Assembly: GCA_031315995.1 (NCBI GenBank)
Contig: JALDRG010000002.1
Span: 455,131-519,130, forward strand
Length of the DNA stretch: 64,000 nt
Direction: 5' to 3'
Source of the DNA: Nitrospira sp.
GTDB lineage: Bacteria; Nitrospirota; Nitrospiria; Nitrospirales; Nitrospiraceae
Positions 1 to 9,012 of the stretch are shown piece after piece. Made by a program: the position numbers and the translations under genes. Within the stretch, counting starts at the first letter, position 1, and every line of letters begins with the position of its first letter. The notes beneath the pieces were generated by a model. The model did no database searches. It was not told the origin of the DNA and saw only the letters and a list, made by a program, of their open reading frames with translations.

Positions 1-390
1 ATACTCCAGAACGACGCCTCGAAAGGTGCCAAGTTGAATGCGGTCCCCCACACCATAGACGCCCCCTCCGACACGCAAGGCCGCGCCGCTCCAACAAAGA
101 ATGAGTTCTTTTGTCGCCAGTACCACCGTAGCCGCCAACGCGACCAGCGAGACGGCAAACGCTTCCAATTCATGAGCCCAAATCACGACGAGACCCACGA
201 ACAGACCGAGCACCATGCTGTTCCGAGCCGTAACGATCCAACGTCGCTTCGCGTCGATGGTCAGCGTTTGATTTCTTTTAATCCAACGGACCAGAATCGT
301 TCGCGCGATGAGCAGAATGAGCAGGAGCAGGATGGACTTCAGCAGGTCGAAGAAAACACTCGATCCGATAACCGGCAACAATTCTCGCAT
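1..390 (-). CDS. MscS-family mechanosensitive channel, N-terminal part (cut by window edge)
   Basis: The minus strand is open for 130 codons from an ATG at 390 to base 1 without a stop, so the gene continues outside the window. The product starts with a hydrophobic helix (about residues 5-28), has a second helix around 55-75, and then a third leading into the glycine-rich stretch GVGDRIQLG near residue 115. That stretch is typical of the third helix and beta-domain entry of small-conductance mechanosensitive channels (MscS), inner-membrane proteins that release solutes on osmotic down-shock. The family call rests on this motif and the helix pattern; the pore and cytoplasmic domains are not visible. 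Confidence 0.6.
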   Translation of the reverse strand, partial: MRELLPVIGSSVFFDLLKSILLLLILLIARTILVRWIKRNQTLTIDAKRRWIVTARNSMVLGLFVGLVVIWAHELEAFAVSLVALAATVVLATKELILCWSGAALRVGGGVYGVGDRIQLGTFRGVVLEY

Positions 391-408
391 GGTGTCGTGC
401 TGTCCGCC

Positions 409-876
409 TTACTGCGACGCGGTCTCATTCTCGCCGGCGCGCGGAACACATTCCTCCCGTTTCCAATCTTTGAGCCGTTTGTCCTCATCGAACGACAGCG
501 TATAGCGGTAGCAATAAAGCGGTTCACGGTATGGCTCATCGTTGCCGGCTAAACTCTTTCCGAAGGGCGACGGAGAGGGCGGCGCTTTCGTTTTCTTGCC
601 GGCGGCGAGATTGCCGGGATCCCAGGGATGGACTTCCCGATCACCCATCGGCACACGATAAGTCCAGACGGTATCCCCGCCTAGGACGGGCGTCTTGGCC
701 GTACTCGGAGGACCGAATTTTTCCAAAATGTCGTCTTGGGTGAGTGTCTTTAACCCTTTGTCGAGATACCGATCACGCCAGGGTCCGCCGCAGCCCGATA
801 CGATCACGAGACAGAGCAGCACCGTGAGGACACTCCATCGCCTCGGGCGCACCTTTACTCCATTCGTCTCACACAT
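409..876 (-). CDS. hypothetical lipoprotein
   Basis: This is a protein of about 155 residues with a basic N-terminus, a hydrophobic run and a lipobox ending in VSGC near residue 30, so it is probably exported and lipid-anchored. The mature part is polar and contains a DDILEKFGPPS segment resembling the SmpA/OmlA-like start of small outer-membrane lipoproteins, with no catalytic motif. The ATG at 876 lies 7 bp after the upstream gene's stop and puts the signal peptide close to the N-terminus. An in-frame ATG at 939 would add 21 residues and overlap the upstream gene. The two small genes probably form one transcript. Function is unknown. Confidence 0.6.
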   Translation of the reverse strand: MCETNGVKVRPRRWSVLTVLLCLVIVSGCGGPWRDRYLDKGLKTLTQDDILEKFGPPSTAKTPVLGGDTVWTYRVPMGDREVHPWDPGNLAAGKKTKAPPSPSPFGKSLAGNDEPYREPLYCYRYTLSFDEDKRLKDWKREECVPRAGENETASQ

Positions 877-883
877 CACGCGG

Positions 884-1099
884 CTATCGTTTTGAATCAC
901 GCTGTTCACGAACCCACCGGATTGAGCAATACATCGCATAGCCCTGGGCCATCATTCCGGTCACGAGCAGCCCCAACGCGGTTTGCAGCCACACGGTCTC
1001 GGGAAATTCCAATCCATAAATGCCAAGCATGAATCCCCCGGCAATGAAGACGATCCCCATTCCGCGCGCAATCAATGCATTGGTTCGCAAATCAGACAT
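884..1099 (-). CDS. small two-helix membrane protein
   Basis: This 71-residue protein has a short polar N-terminus, two hydrophobic helices (about residues 10-30 and 38-58) and a basic C-terminus ending in EQRDSKR, consistent with a small inner-membrane protein with both ends in the cytoplasm. No family motif is visible. It stops 7 bp before the chosen start of the lipoprotein gene, and that proximity is the main support for co-transcription. Coding status is supported by the clear helix pattern but not by any homologue I can name. Confidence 0.5.
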   Translation of the reverse strand: MSDLRTNALIARGMGIVFIAGGFMLGIYGLEFPETVWLQTALGLLVTGMMAQGYAMYCSIRWVREQRDSKR

Positions 1100-1168
1100 C
1101 CTTCGCCCTCAGACTCTAGATCATCCCTACGCTACACCGTGGCATCCCATCGGTTCAACTCTCCGGAG

Positions 1169-1852
1169 TCACGACTTCGCCTTCGCCCGAATCGCACCGG
1201 CTCTCCCTTCGAGCACCTCCGCCTCTGCATCCCGTCCCAATTTGCGCAGCGCGCCCGCATAGTCCTCAAGATTCTTCGCCACATCCGGATGGTCGGGCCC
1301 CAAGTGCTTCTCCCGCACCGCCAACGCCCTCGCAAACAGCGCCTCGGCCTGCGCTCCCTCACCTTGAGCCAGATACATCGCGGCCAAATTGCTCAACGCC
1401 AAGGCCACCTCCAGATGGTCCGGTCCCAGAAGCTGCTCTTTGATCGCAAGCGCGCGCGTCAAGAGCCGCTGGGCATCGGCATATTGTCCGTGCTTGCGAT
1501 GCAGCACGCCAAGATTATTCAGCATCGCTGCCACATCAAGATGCGTCTCGCCATGCACGTCCTGGTAAATCTTGAGTGCCTCCAGGTACAGGGGTTCGGC
1601 CTCGACAAACTTCCCCTGCGCGCTATAGGTTTGGGCCAAATGAGCCAGCGTGACCGCCACCCGCCGATCATGAAGGCCGAACGCTTCGGCCTTGTGAACG
1701 GCCGCGGAAAAAATCTGTTCGGCTTGCTGATACTGCCCCCGCCGTAGCGCCTCCTCACCGGCTTGCATCGCCGCGTCCCACGTCTGCTGCCCGCATGCCA
1801 GCGTCATGAGCACCAGCAACGCGGGTATACCGACGACAGCCGTGCGCCTCAT
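1169..1852 (-). CDS. tetratricopeptide-repeat lipoprotein
   Basis: The 227-residue product begins with a signal peptide and lipobox (LTLAC, Cys about residue 20). Most of the remainder is TPR units of the kinesin-light-chain type: repeated blocks of about 42 residues carry signatures such as LNNLGVLHRKHG, LSNLAAMYLAQG and a recurring LGPDHP linker. Such repeats form superhelical protein-binding scaffolds, here probably facing the periplasm. Its ATG overlaps the stop of the preceding oxidoreductase gene (ATGA at 1849-1852), so translation of the two is coupled. The binding partner cannot be deduced. Confidence 0.8.
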   Translation of the reverse strand: MRRTAVVGIPALLVLMTLACGQQTWDAAMQAGEEALRRGQYQQAEQIFSAAVHKAEAFGLHDRRVAVTLAHLAQTYSAQGKFVEAEPLYLEALKIYQDVHGETHLDVAAMLNNLGVLHRKHGQYADAQRLLTRALAIKEQLLGPDHLEVALALSNLAAMYLAQGEGAQAEALFARALAVREKHLGPDHPDVAKNLEDYAGALRKLGRDAEAEVLEGRAGAIRAKAKS

Positions 1853-3237
1853 GATCGGCCCATCTGCTCGACAATGGACTCAGCCGGATACGTAACGATC
1901 TCCGCCAGGGTCGGATGGTAGTGCGGGATGCGCAAGAGATCCTGGGCAGTCCCGTGAAAATACATGACGGCGATGAGTTCATGAATCAGCTCCCCCGCAT
2001 CCGGGCCCACAATCTGAGCGCCCAACAACGCCCCATTGTCCCGGCGACAGAGCAGCTTCACAAATCCATGCGCGGCCCCCAGGCACATGGCCTTCCCATG
2101 GTCGGCAAACGGATAGGATGCCGTCAGATAGGGAATCGACTCTTCGCGACATTGCCGCTCACTCATTCCCGCGACCGCAACCTGAGGTTCCGTGAACACC
2201 ACTTCGGCATCCAGCCGATGATCGATCACCCGCGCAGGCCCAGTGGGATGCATGGCGTTGAACGCCGCGGTTTCCCCTTGCTGAATGGCCAAGTGCACGA
2301 TGGGAGTCAGGTCGTTCACATCGCCCACAGCAAAGATGTGCGGCTGGGTCGTCCGCATATCCCCACCAACCATCAGCCGGCCATCGATCACCTGCACGCC
2401 TGCCGCCTCCAGGTTGAGACCTTTCAGGTTGGGACGACGACCAAGGGCTTGAAAAATAACCTCGGCGGAGCGCGTTTGCATGACACCGCCCTGCACAAAG
2501 TGCATCGTTTTCTCGGATGGAGTCGAGGTCACCCGTTGGAACGAGACTCCGGTGATCACATCGATTCCCTCGTCCTGAAAGGCCGCCGCCAGCGCCTGGC
2601 CGATGTCTTCATCCATATCCGACAATAAGGTCGCGCCGCGCTGCAACATGGTGACCTTCGTTCCGATTCGAGCAAAGAACTGAGCGAACTCGACGGCGAC
2701 CAGACCACCGCCCAGCACCAGGAGCGAGGCCGGCGACCGACGAACATCCAGCAACTCGTCGCTGGTCAGATACCCCGCTTCGTCAAGACCGGGTATCCAC
2801 ACATCGGCCGCGCTCGATCCGGTGGCAATGACAAACGCCCCACCGCGAATCCGCACCTCTCCGGCACGAATCACCTGGGGCGAGAGGAACTCGGCGCGTG
2901 ACTCATACAGAGTGAACCGCGGGTCCCGTAGCGCGGCGATGCGATAGTCCGCAAACTCCTGCACCAATCGGTTCTTGCGATCGACAATGGCCGACAGATC
3001 CGCCTGGGCGGTGACCGGGGCAAGCCCGAATTCGCGCGCGCGCCTCATCAACGCCAGGATTTCAGCCGATCGCAGAATGGTCTTGGTCGGCATACACCCC
3101 CGCAAAATGCACAGGCCTCCGAGCGGACCGGGATCGACAATCGCCACATCGGCGCCGGCATCGCGAGCCGTTCGCGCGGCGGCGTAACCGGCCGACCCGC
3201 CCCCGATGATCACGACATCGTGCCGCCGTTCAGACAT
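1849..3237 (-). CDS. class I pyridine nucleotide-disulfide oxidoreductase (dihydrolipoamide/mercuric reductase-like)
   Basis: The product (about 462 residues) has an N-terminal FAD-binding motif GGGSAGYAAA, a redox-active CILRGC pair (C-x4-C) followed by MPTK as in lipoamide and mercuric reductases, a second nucleotide-binding glycine motif (LVLGGGLVAVEFAQ), the GDV segment that closes the FAD site, and a C-terminal HYHPTLAE box. The last holds the His-Glu pair that serves the disulfide from the partner subunit in the dimer. It should therefore be a flavin-dependent NAD(P)H:disulfide reductase. No pyruvate-dehydrogenase subunits are adjacent, so the substrate is open. An in-frame ATG at 3258 could add seven residues. 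The 3' end overlaps the TPR gene. Confidence 0.85.
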   Translation of the reverse strand: MSERRHDVVIIGGGSAGYAAARTARDAGADVAIVDPGPLGGLCILRGCMPTKTILRSAEILALMRRAREFGLAPVTAQADLSAIVDRKNRLVQEFADYRIAALRDPRFTLYESRAEFLSPQVIRAGEVRIRGGAFVIATGSSAADVWIPGLDEAGYLTSDELLDVRRSPASLLVLGGGLVAVEFAQFFARIGTKVTMLQRGATLLSDMDEDIGQALAAAFQDEGIDVITGVSFQRVTSTPSEKTMHFVQGGVMQTRSAEVIFQALGRRPNLKGLNLEAAGVQVIDGRLMVGGDMRTTQPHIFAVGDVNDLTPIVHLAIQQGETAAFNAMHPTGPARVIDHRLDAEVVFTEPQVAVAGMSERQCREESIPYLTASYPFADHGKAMCLGAAHGFVKLLCRRDNGALLGAQIVGPDAGELIHELIAVMYFHGTAQDLLRIPHYHPTLAEIVTYPAESIVEQMGRS

Positions 3238-3307
3238 GTGAGAGAGTTGTGATGACATTCCCGGTTCGATAGACTATCTCGCAGGTACCGACACGCAAGG
3301 ATACACT

Positions 3308-3526
3308 ATGATCAAACCCGGTCGCTATCGTCACTACAAAGGGAACGACTACGAGGTGCTGGGAGTGGCTCGGCACTCCGAGACCGAGGATGAGTACGTC
3401 GTCTACCGGCAACTCTATGGAGCAGGCGGCCTGTGGATCAGACCGATGGGGATGTTTCTCGAATCGGTGACGGTCGGCGAGGCGATCATCCCCCGCTTTC
3501 GGCGGTTAGAGGAAGGTCCACTGTGA
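3308..3526 (+). CDS. DUF1653 domain protein
   Basis: This is a compact 72-residue protein starting MIKPGRYRHYKG and carrying the DUF1653 pattern: a GxYxHYKG beta-strand opening, a central EYVVYRQLYG block and a terminal phenylalanine/arginine-rich strand. The family consists of small single-domain proteins, probably SH3-like beta-barrels, of unknown function. It is divergent from the oxidoreductase gene. Its last 21 bp overlap the end of the convergent MEKHLA-domain gene. Confidence 0.8.
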   Translation: MIKPGRYRHYKGNDYEVLGVARHSETEDEYVVYRQLYGAGGLWIRPMGMFLESVTVGEAIIPRFRRLEEGPL

Positions 3527-3979
3527 GAAGGTCGCGGCCTGTCCCTGGCGACGCCCGGCCCTATCGATGACGCTCCAGACGATCGCGTGTTCGATGAGGA
3601 ACCGACGTCCTCCGCTCGAAATTCTGACGCCTCGGTAATCGTCCACAAACCCCTGCGTGCGAGCGCGTTCAAGCATCCACTCCCTCTCGGCGCGGTTCAT
3701 GGCTTCTGCTGTCAGCCGGGAGGGTGTCTGCCGCAGTTCATCCCACGTCGTCTCCCAAAGCGTGAGTGCGAGATGCGAGCCATAATTCAGGATCGGATCC
3801 TCCTGCATGCCGTGCGAGACCACGACAAAAGGCGCCATGAACAAGGCGTGGGCCTGCTCCTCCGGCTCCCCCATCCGTTGCAACAAGTCTCGCCCGACCC
3901 AGTGGCGATAGCTGTCCAACAACAACTGGGACCACTCGATGACCGACGGCTGGCGCCACACCTGATTCGGATCGTCCAT
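3506..3979 (-). CDS. MEKHLA-domain protein
   Basis: From the ATG at 3979, preceded by GAGGGG four bases upstream, the product is about 157 residues. Nearly all of it matches my memory of the MEKHLA domain: a PILNYGSHLALTLWE core, a helix with TAEAMNRAERE, then beta-strands GVRISSGGRRFLIE and VWSVIDRAG, ending in a tryptophan-containing strand. The domain is PAS-like and is best known at the C-terminus of plant HD-ZIP III proteins, with stand-alone forms in cyanobacteria and other bacteria. No output domain is attached, so a small-molecule or redox sensing role is only inference. An upstream in-frame ATG at 4066 would add an unlikely low-complexity leader. Confidence 0.75.
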   Translation of the reverse strand: MDDPNQVWRQPSVIEWSQLLLDSYRHWVGRDLLQRMGEPEEQAHALFMAPFVVVSHGMQEDPILNYGSHLALTLWETTWDELRQTPSRLTAEAMNRAEREWMLERARTQGFVDDYRGVRISSGGRRFLIEHAIVWSVIDRAGRRQGQAATFSQWTFL

Positions 3980-4072
3980 CGTCCCCTCGCTGGAATCAGT
4001 CGAGGCGGCGCACCCAACACGCCACTTGCCTGCCCGGTAGTAGCACGCCTGCCCGCTCAATGCCAAGCAGGG

Positions 4073-4624
4073 TTATGCCGCGCGTTTTCTCAGGTGACGA
4101 ACAAACAACGCCTGTCCCTCGCTTCCCATCAGAGTCATGACCAGATCACCGCGCCGCAGGGCACCTGCGTCTCCCCTCGCCTCGCGGTCTTGCGTGACCA
4201 CCGAGCACGACCAGGTTTCGAGAGTCTCTTCCCCACCCCTTGCCTTGAGGAGGACGCGGCCCTTTCTTGCCACTTGATAGGTCATGTCCAACGGCACCGT
4301 CTCAAACATCTCGTCCGATCTGCCGAGAATGGGCTGGAGCGAGTGAGCCGATTTGGCGCCCCCCTGATTTGAATATTGAAATACTTGATGCGGGAACAGG
4401 TAGGGTGCCTGTGGGTGTCGGAATCGATAGGAAGAGTTGAACGTGACCAGTTGCCAATTTCCGAGCAGATCGTTGCCCGAGCAGGCTCGGGAAAGGCGCC
4501 CTTGCGCGCCGGCCCCAGTTCTCGTCAGCGCCTTCGCCACGGAGCGATCCGTCGCCTCGGCAGGACCCCATCCCATCAGACTCGCACAACTCGCTACAAG
4601 GAGCGCTCCGATCCATCGTGCCAT
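4073..4624 (-). CDS. secreted protein of unknown function
   Basis: The 183-residue product has a signal peptide (hydrophobic run about residues 5-20, probable cleavage after AEA near residue 25). The mature part is predicted to be mostly beta, with segments such as LLGNWQLVTFNSSY and MTYQVARKGRVLLKA. One cysteine early in the mature region and one near its end could form a disulfide. The GNWQLVTF start recalls small lipocalin-like domains, but the match is weak. It sits 93 bp downstream of the MEKHLA gene's start on the same strand and may share its transcript. No function is assigned. Confidence 0.6.
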   Translation of the reverse strand: MARWIGALLVASCASLMGWGPAEATDRSVAKALTRTGAGAQGRLSRACSGNDLLGNWQLVTFNSSYRFRHPQAPYLFPHQVFQYSNQGGAKSAHSLQPILGRSDEMFETVPLDMTYQVARKGRVLLKARGGEETLETWSCSVVTQDREARGDAGALRRGDLVMTLMGSEGQALFVRHLRKRAA

Positions 4625-4724
4625 ACGATCCTCCGTGTGAAGGACGATCCATCCGGACCCATGGCTGTAGCCTGACTACAGCCAGCCTAGCAGAGCCTCG
4701 GACATCGTCGAACACTTGGTGATA

Positions 4725-4958
4725 TTAAGGGTCTTTTCGTGAATCTGCGGCCGGGGACGGAGCAGGAAGCGCTTTGGGCGCTCGCGGCAACACACGGTAC
4801 TCGATCAGCCGGCAGGTGCAGAACGAGACCTGCCGCCATTCAGCGGTAATTTTCACAATCGCCGATCCGCAGATGGAGCAGCCCAACGCCCGCGGATCAC
4901 GCTTGATCGTCCAACGTGGAATCGTGATGCGTTCGGCGTCGATCGGCTCCTGTTCCAT
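4725..4958 (-). CDS. small cysteine-motif protein
   Basis: From the ATG at 4956-4958 the protein is 77 residues. Its centre holds a CSICG knuckle and a later CTC pair separated by about 20 residues, which together could bind one zinc ion. The C-terminus is proline/alanine-rich and ends in a basic tail. AAGG lies about nine bases upstream of this ATG. A much longer in-frame reading to 5120 would run across the leuC promoter region and is unlikely. It is divergent from leuC with about 160 bp between the starts. Function is unknown. Confidence 0.5.
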   Translation of the reverse strand: MEQEPIDAERITIPRWTIKRDPRALGCSICGSAIVKITAEWRQVSFCTCRLIEYRVLPRAPKALPAPSPAADSRKDP

Positions 4959-5023
4959 GGAAACCTTATCGGTGCCTGGTTTTGAAATCTGAAGAGGCAA
5001 TTTCTTCCGACCCCCCTTTGCCC

Positions 5024-5054
5024 TTGATGCGACAGGCCTGCTCGCATATATAAT
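5024..5054 (+). promoter_or_regulatory. candidate sigma70-type promoter for leuC
   Basis: TTGATG (5024-5029) and a perfect TATAAT (5049-5054) are separated by 19 bp in the gap between the divergent small cysteine gene and leuC. The -10 match is strong and the spacing is slightly long. The resulting leader of about 60 nt shows no leader peptide or terminator, so leucine attenuation is not apparent. Confidence 0.4.
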
Positions 5055-5118
5055 AGGCGCGCATCGATACTGCGCCTGCGGTCGCTTGCAAAGGCGCGGA
5101 TCTACAAGGAGTATGGCC

Positions 5119-6522
5119 ATGGCTGCACAGACACTATTCGAAAAAATTTGGAATGACCACGTGGTTCAAGCGGAACCAGACGGGACGACGTTGCTCTATA
5201 TCGACCGCCATTTGGTGCACGAAGTCACCTCGCCGCAAGCCTTCGAAGGGTTGAGCGTAGCGGGCCGAACCCCGCGCAGACCGGGCGCCGCGCTGGCCGT
5301 GCCCGATCACAATGTTCCGACGACCGACCGCCGCATTGCGATCGCCGACCCCATCAGCGCCAAACAAATTCAGACGTTGGAAGATAACTGTCGAACGTTC
5401 GGCATCACCCTGTTCGGCATGAACGACATTCGGCAAGGCGTGGTGCACGTCATCGGCCCTGAGCAGGGATTCACCCTCCCGGGCATGACGATCGTCTGTG
5501 GGGATTCGCATACGTCGACCCATGGAGCTTTCGGCGCGCTCGCGTTTGGGATCGGCACCAGCGAAGTCGAACATGTCCTGGCAACGCAATGCCTGGTACA
5601 AAAGCGTCCCAAAACGATGGAAGTCCGGGTGGATGGCCAGCTGTCACCCCGTTGCTCCGCCAAAGATGTCATTCTCGCCATCATCGGCAAAATCGGCACG
5701 GCCGGGGGAACGGGCTATGTCATTGAATATACGGGATCCGCTATCCGCGCGCTCAGCATGGAAGGCCGTATGACGCTCTGTAATATGTCGATCGAAGGCG
5801 GAGCTCGCGCCGGTATGGTGGCACCAGACGACATCACATTCGCCTATATCAAAGGACGCCCAATGGCTCCGAAGGGTGCCCTCTGGGATCAGGCCGTGAC
5901 GGCCTGGCGACAACTCGCTTCCGATCCAGGGGCAACATACGACGCCGTCGTGGAGTTGCAGGCGGAGACGATCGCCCCGCAGGTCACCTGGGGCACCAGC
6001 CCGGGTATGGTCACCGGGGTGGATGGACATGTGCCGGACCCTCACACCATGAGAGATGAGAAACTTCGACAGGCCACGGAACGTGCTCTGGAGTATATGG
6101 CGTTGGTACCCGGGATGCCGATCCGTGACATCAAGATCGACAAGGTGTTCATCGGATCCTGCACCAATTCCCGGATTGAGGACCTTCGCCTCGCCGCCTC
6201 GTTCGCCAAGGGCAAGAAAGTTGCTGGTACCGTACATGCCATGGTGGTTCCCGGGTCCGGACTCGTGAAGCAGCAAGCGGAGCAAGAAGGGCTGGATCGA
6301 ATCTTCAAGGAGTCGGGGTTCGAATGGCGGGAAGCGGGATGTAGCATGTGCCTGGCGATGAATGCCGACGTCCTACAGCCGGGAGAACGTTGCGCGTCAA
6401 CCAGTAACCGGAACTTTGAAGGCCGTCAGGGAGCCGGCGGCCGGACCCACCTGGTGTCTCCGGCCATGGCGGTCGCAGCCGCCGTCGAAGGCCATTTCGT
6501 TGATATTCGGCACTGGTCATAA
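5119..6522 (+). CDS. leuC: 3-isopropylmalate dehydratase large subunit
   Basis: LeuC with LeuD isomerises 2-isopropylmalate to 3-isopropylmalate in leucine synthesis. The product (467 residues, normal length) has the aconitase-family [4Fe-4S] cysteines in [13 protein letters not shown] and in CSMCLAMN, plus the [15 protein letters not shown] and [10 protein letters not shown] blocks. Two ATGs lie close together (5113 and 5119). AAGGAG at 5106-5111 is correctly spaced only for 5119, which is therefore chosen. leuD follows after 77 bp on the same strand, as expected for a heterodimer. Confidence 0.97.
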   Translation: MAAQTLFEKIWNDHVVQAEPDGTTLLYIDRHLVHEVTSPQAFEGLSVAGRTPRRPGAALAVPDHNVPTTDRRIAIADPISAKQIQTLEDNCRTFGITLFGMNDIRQGVVHVIGPEQGFTLPGMTIVCGDSHTSTHGAFGALAFGIGTSEVEHVLATQCLVQKRPKTMEVRVDGQLSPRCSAKDVILAIIGKIGTAGGTGYVIEYTGSAIRALSMEGRMTLCNMSIEGGARAGMVAPDDITFAYIKGRPMAPKGALWDQAVTAWRQLASDPGATYDAVVELQAETIAPQVTWGTSPGMVTGVDGHVPDPHTMRDEKLRQATERALEYMALVPGMPIRDIKIDKVFIGSCTNSRIEDLRLAASFAKGKKVAGTVHAMVVPGSGLVKQQAEQEGLDRIFKESGFEWREAGCSMCLAMNADVLQPGERCASTSNRNFEGRQGAGGRTHLVSPAMAVAAAVEGHFVDIRHWS

Positions 6523-6599
6523 GGCCAGAAACACTTAACGCTTGGCATCGGCTCGATCGACGCCGCATCGGTCAGACACGAAGCACAAAAGGACACGTT

Positions 6600-7220
6600 A
6601 TGGAAGCATTCACCACTCTCTCAGGCTTGGTTGCGCCGTTGGACCGGCTCAATGTCGATACGGACCAAATCATTCCGAAACAGTTCTTAAAGACAATCAA
6701 GCGAACCGGTCTACGGGAAGGATTGTTTTACGATTGGCGGCGGCGGAAGGATGGCTCACAGGATCCCGACTTTTTCCTCAACCAGCCCCGCTATCAAGCG
6801 GCCACGATACTCCTGGCGCGAGATAATTTCGGCTGCGGATCGTCACGCGAACACGCCCCCTGGGCGCTGCTTGATCAAGGGTTTCGTTGCGTCCTCGCCC
6901 CCAGCTTCGCGGACATTTTCTACAACAACTGCTTTCAAAACGGTATTCTCCCGGTGGTCCTGACAGGGCCTGAAATCCAAGCCTTGTTCGAAGGCGTGAC
7001 GGCCCGCGACGGATACCGGCTGACAGTGGACCTGGCGGCGCAGCGGGTGACGACGCCGGAAGGCGTCGCCTACCACTTCGAGATTGATCCGTTTCGGAAA
7101 GATTGTCTGTATCGCGGGTTGGACGCGATCGGCCTGACACTCCAGCATGCCGGCCGGATCACGGAATACGAGCAGCGGCGCCGCACCCAAGCTCCCTGGC
7201 TGTTTCAAGATGTGGGCTAA
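6600..7220 (+). CDS. leuD: 3-isopropylmalate dehydratase small subunit
   Basis: LeuD provides the swivelling domain that completes the active site of the LeuCD isomerase. The 206-residue product has the family landmarks: [12 protein letters not shown] near the N-terminus, the [11 protein letters not shown] loop that binds substrate, and [18 protein letters not shown] lies about six bases before the ATG. Length and order after leuC are standard, and the pair is almost certainly one operon. leuA, leuB and other leucine genes are not in the window. Confidence 0.97.
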   Translation: MEAFTTLSGLVAPLDRLNVDTDQIIPKQFLKTIKRTGLREGLFYDWRRRKDGSQDPDFFLNQPRYQAATILLARDNFGCGSSREHAPWALLDQGFRCVLAPSFADIFYNNCFQNGILPVVLTGPEIQALFEGVTARDGYRLTVDLAAQRVTTPEGVAYHFEIDPFRKDCLYRGLDAIGLTLQHAGRITEYEQRRRTQAPWLFQDVG

Positions 7221-7241
7221 CTTCCGGAAAGGGAACTCGCT

Positions 7242-7655
7242 ATGACGTGGTGGGAAACCATTCTGTTTCCTGTGGCATGGCTGTGGAAACCGAAACTCCT
7301 CTTCGCGTTGTTCTTTTTCGGCGGCGCCGCCTATCTCCTGGTCATCTTCAACTGGAGCTATTCCGACGGAGACCGCGCCGGTTATCTCCAGAAGTTTTCC
7401 CGGAAAGGATGGATCTGCAAAACACGGGAAGGCGAGCTGGCCATGACAACCGTGCCCGGCGTGGCGCCGTTGTTATGGAATTTCAGTGTGTGGGATGAGG
7501 CCGTGGGCAAGCAGCTCGACGGGCAGATGGGAAAACGGGTCGTCCTTCACTACAAAGAGTTTCGCTACATCCCCACCACCTGCTTCGGAGAGACCACCTA
7601 TTTCGTGGATCGCGTCGAAGTCTTGGACTCACCACACGAACCTACCGGACGCTGA
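7242..7655 (+). CDS. conserved membrane-anchored protein of unknown function
   Basis: The 137-residue product has one clear membrane helix (about residues 17-38, rich in Leu/Phe/Val) after a tryptophan-rich N-terminus. A soluble domain of about 95 residues follows, with strands such as KRVVLHYKEFRYIP and a central GWICKTREGELAM. The arrangement fits a bitopic inner-membrane protein. It follows leuD by 21 bp on the same strand and probably shares its transcript, though nothing links it to leucine synthesis. I recall similar proteins in other phyla with no established function. Confidence 0.65.
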   Translation: MTWWETILFPVAWLWKPKLLFALFFFGGAAYLLVIFNWSYSDGDRAGYLQKFSRKGWICKTREGELAMTTVPGVAPLLWNFSVWDEAVGKQLDGQMGKRVVLHYKEFRYIPTTCFGETTYFVDRVEVLDSPHEPTGR

Positions 7656-7807
7656 CACTGCGCCACAAAGCCTTCTTCGCAGTCCGTCGTTCCTGAAACA
7701 TCGTTCATCTCTCGGGACCGCCCGGCTGCAGTCCACGGCGAGGTACACTTCGCGATGCACGCTTCACGGAGGTCCGAGAGAGCCGGCGACGGACCGTGCC
7801 GGCATCT

Positions 7808-8866
7808 TCAGAGCCACCTCTTTTGTTTAAAAAAGAACAGCATGGCCAGGCCCGTCATCGCCATGACCCCGAGCACGACCGGATATCCCCAGGGTGATTT
7901 CAATTCCGGCATGTGTTCGAAATTCATTCCATAGATACTCGCGATAAAGCTGAGCGGCATGAAAATCGTCGTGATGATCGTCAGCACTTTCATGACGCCG
8001 TTCAAGCGATAACTCACGCTGGAGAGATACACCTCCATCATGGACGATACCATTTCACGCAAAGTCTCGATCGTATCGCCGATTTGAATGATGTGGTCGT
8101 AGACGTCGCGGATAAAGATCTTCGTCGACCCCTGCAAGAACTGCTCGTCCGAGCGAGACAGATTGTTCATCACATCCCGGAGCGGCCAGACTGAGCGACG
8201 CAGAAACAGAAGTTGCCGCTTGAGCGTATGAATGTCTCGCAGCGTCTCCGGACCAGGATTCGTGACGCACAGATCCTGCAGCGCTTCAATTTTCTCTCCC
8301 AACGTTTCCAAGATGACGAAGTATCGATCCACGATCGAATCCATCAGCGCATACAACAAATAATCAGCACCTGCGTGCCGCAACCGACCTTTCCCGCTCC
8401 GCAACCGTTCCTTCACGCCCTGAAAGACATCTCCACCGTGTTCCTGAAAGGACAGCAGAAAGTTCTCCCCGAAGACCAAGCTGACTTGCTCGACATTGAT
8501 ATCTCCCTCGCGTTGCCCCCCAGACAGCATCTTGAGCACGACATACCCATACGTGCCATAGTCGTCGAGCTTCGGACGTTGGTCGGTATTCGCAATATCT
8601 TCCAGCAGCAAGGGATGCAGCCCGAACATTTTCCCGAATGTCTCCAGCACCTCCATTTTGTGTACGCCCCCGACGTCGACCCAACGGACGGTCGGCTCCC
8701 CCGTCATCGCCACTTCATCCGGCTTCGCCACCATGCGTTCGTGGAACTGCCCTTCGCCGTATTCGTATACCGAAATGGTGACTGTCTCAGATTTTTTTTC
8801 GCCGATATGGACCAGCGTGCCGGGAGGCAATCCCGCTTTGCGGGAACGTTTGTGCGTCAACTTCAT
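7808..8866 (-). CDS. corA: CorA-type Mg2+/Co2+ transporter
   Basis: CorA forms a pentameric channel importing Mg2+ and other divalent ions. The product (352 residues from the ATG at 8866) has a long cytoplasmic alpha/beta funnel, then two C-terminal membrane helices. The selectivity signature GMN sits in IYGMNFEHMPEL at the periplasmic loop, and the tail ends in lysine/arginine (KQKRWL). These are the diagnostic family features. An in-frame ATG at 8929 would add 21 basic residues; neither start has a strong Shine-Dalgarno sequence. Neighbours do not suggest a special regulatory context. Confidence 0.93.
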   Translation of the reverse strand: MKLTHKRSRKAGLPPGTLVHIGEKKSETVTISVYEYGEGQFHERMVAKPDEVAMTGEPTVRWVDVGGVHKMEVLETFGKMFGLHPLLLEDIANTDQRPKLDDYGTYGYVVLKMLSGGQREGDINVEQVSLVFGENFLLSFQEHGGDVFQGVKERLRSGKGRLRHAGADYLLYALMDSIVDRYFVILETLGEKIEALQDLCVTNPGPETLRDIHTLKRQLLFLRRSVWPLRDVMNNLSRSDEQFLQGSTKIFIRDVYDHIIQIGDTIETLREMVSSMMEVYLSSVSYRLNGVMKVLTIITTIFMPLSFIASIYGMNFEHMPELKSPWGYPVVLGVMAMTGLAMLFFFKQKRWL

Positions 8867-9012
8867 CGTAACCCAGCTTGTACCCGGAACCGGAAGGAGC
8901 GTCAAGAGCCGACGGCGGCGCCATGCCACTCTGTGCTTTGCTCCCGAGCGAAGACCTGGTACGGTGAAGAGGCGAGTGCGTCACCTTTCTCCACGAACCG
9001 GGATCGTGCACG

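Noticed and set aside
983..1747. Long open frame on the plus strand opposite the TPR lipoprotein
   Set aside because: It has no domain, no ribosome-binding site and lies antisense to a gene with signal peptide and repeats; it arises from the GC-rich codon pattern.
2000..2628. Open frame opposite the disulfide oxidoreductase
   Set aside because: It is antisense to a well-supported flavoenzyme and its product has no recognisable domain.
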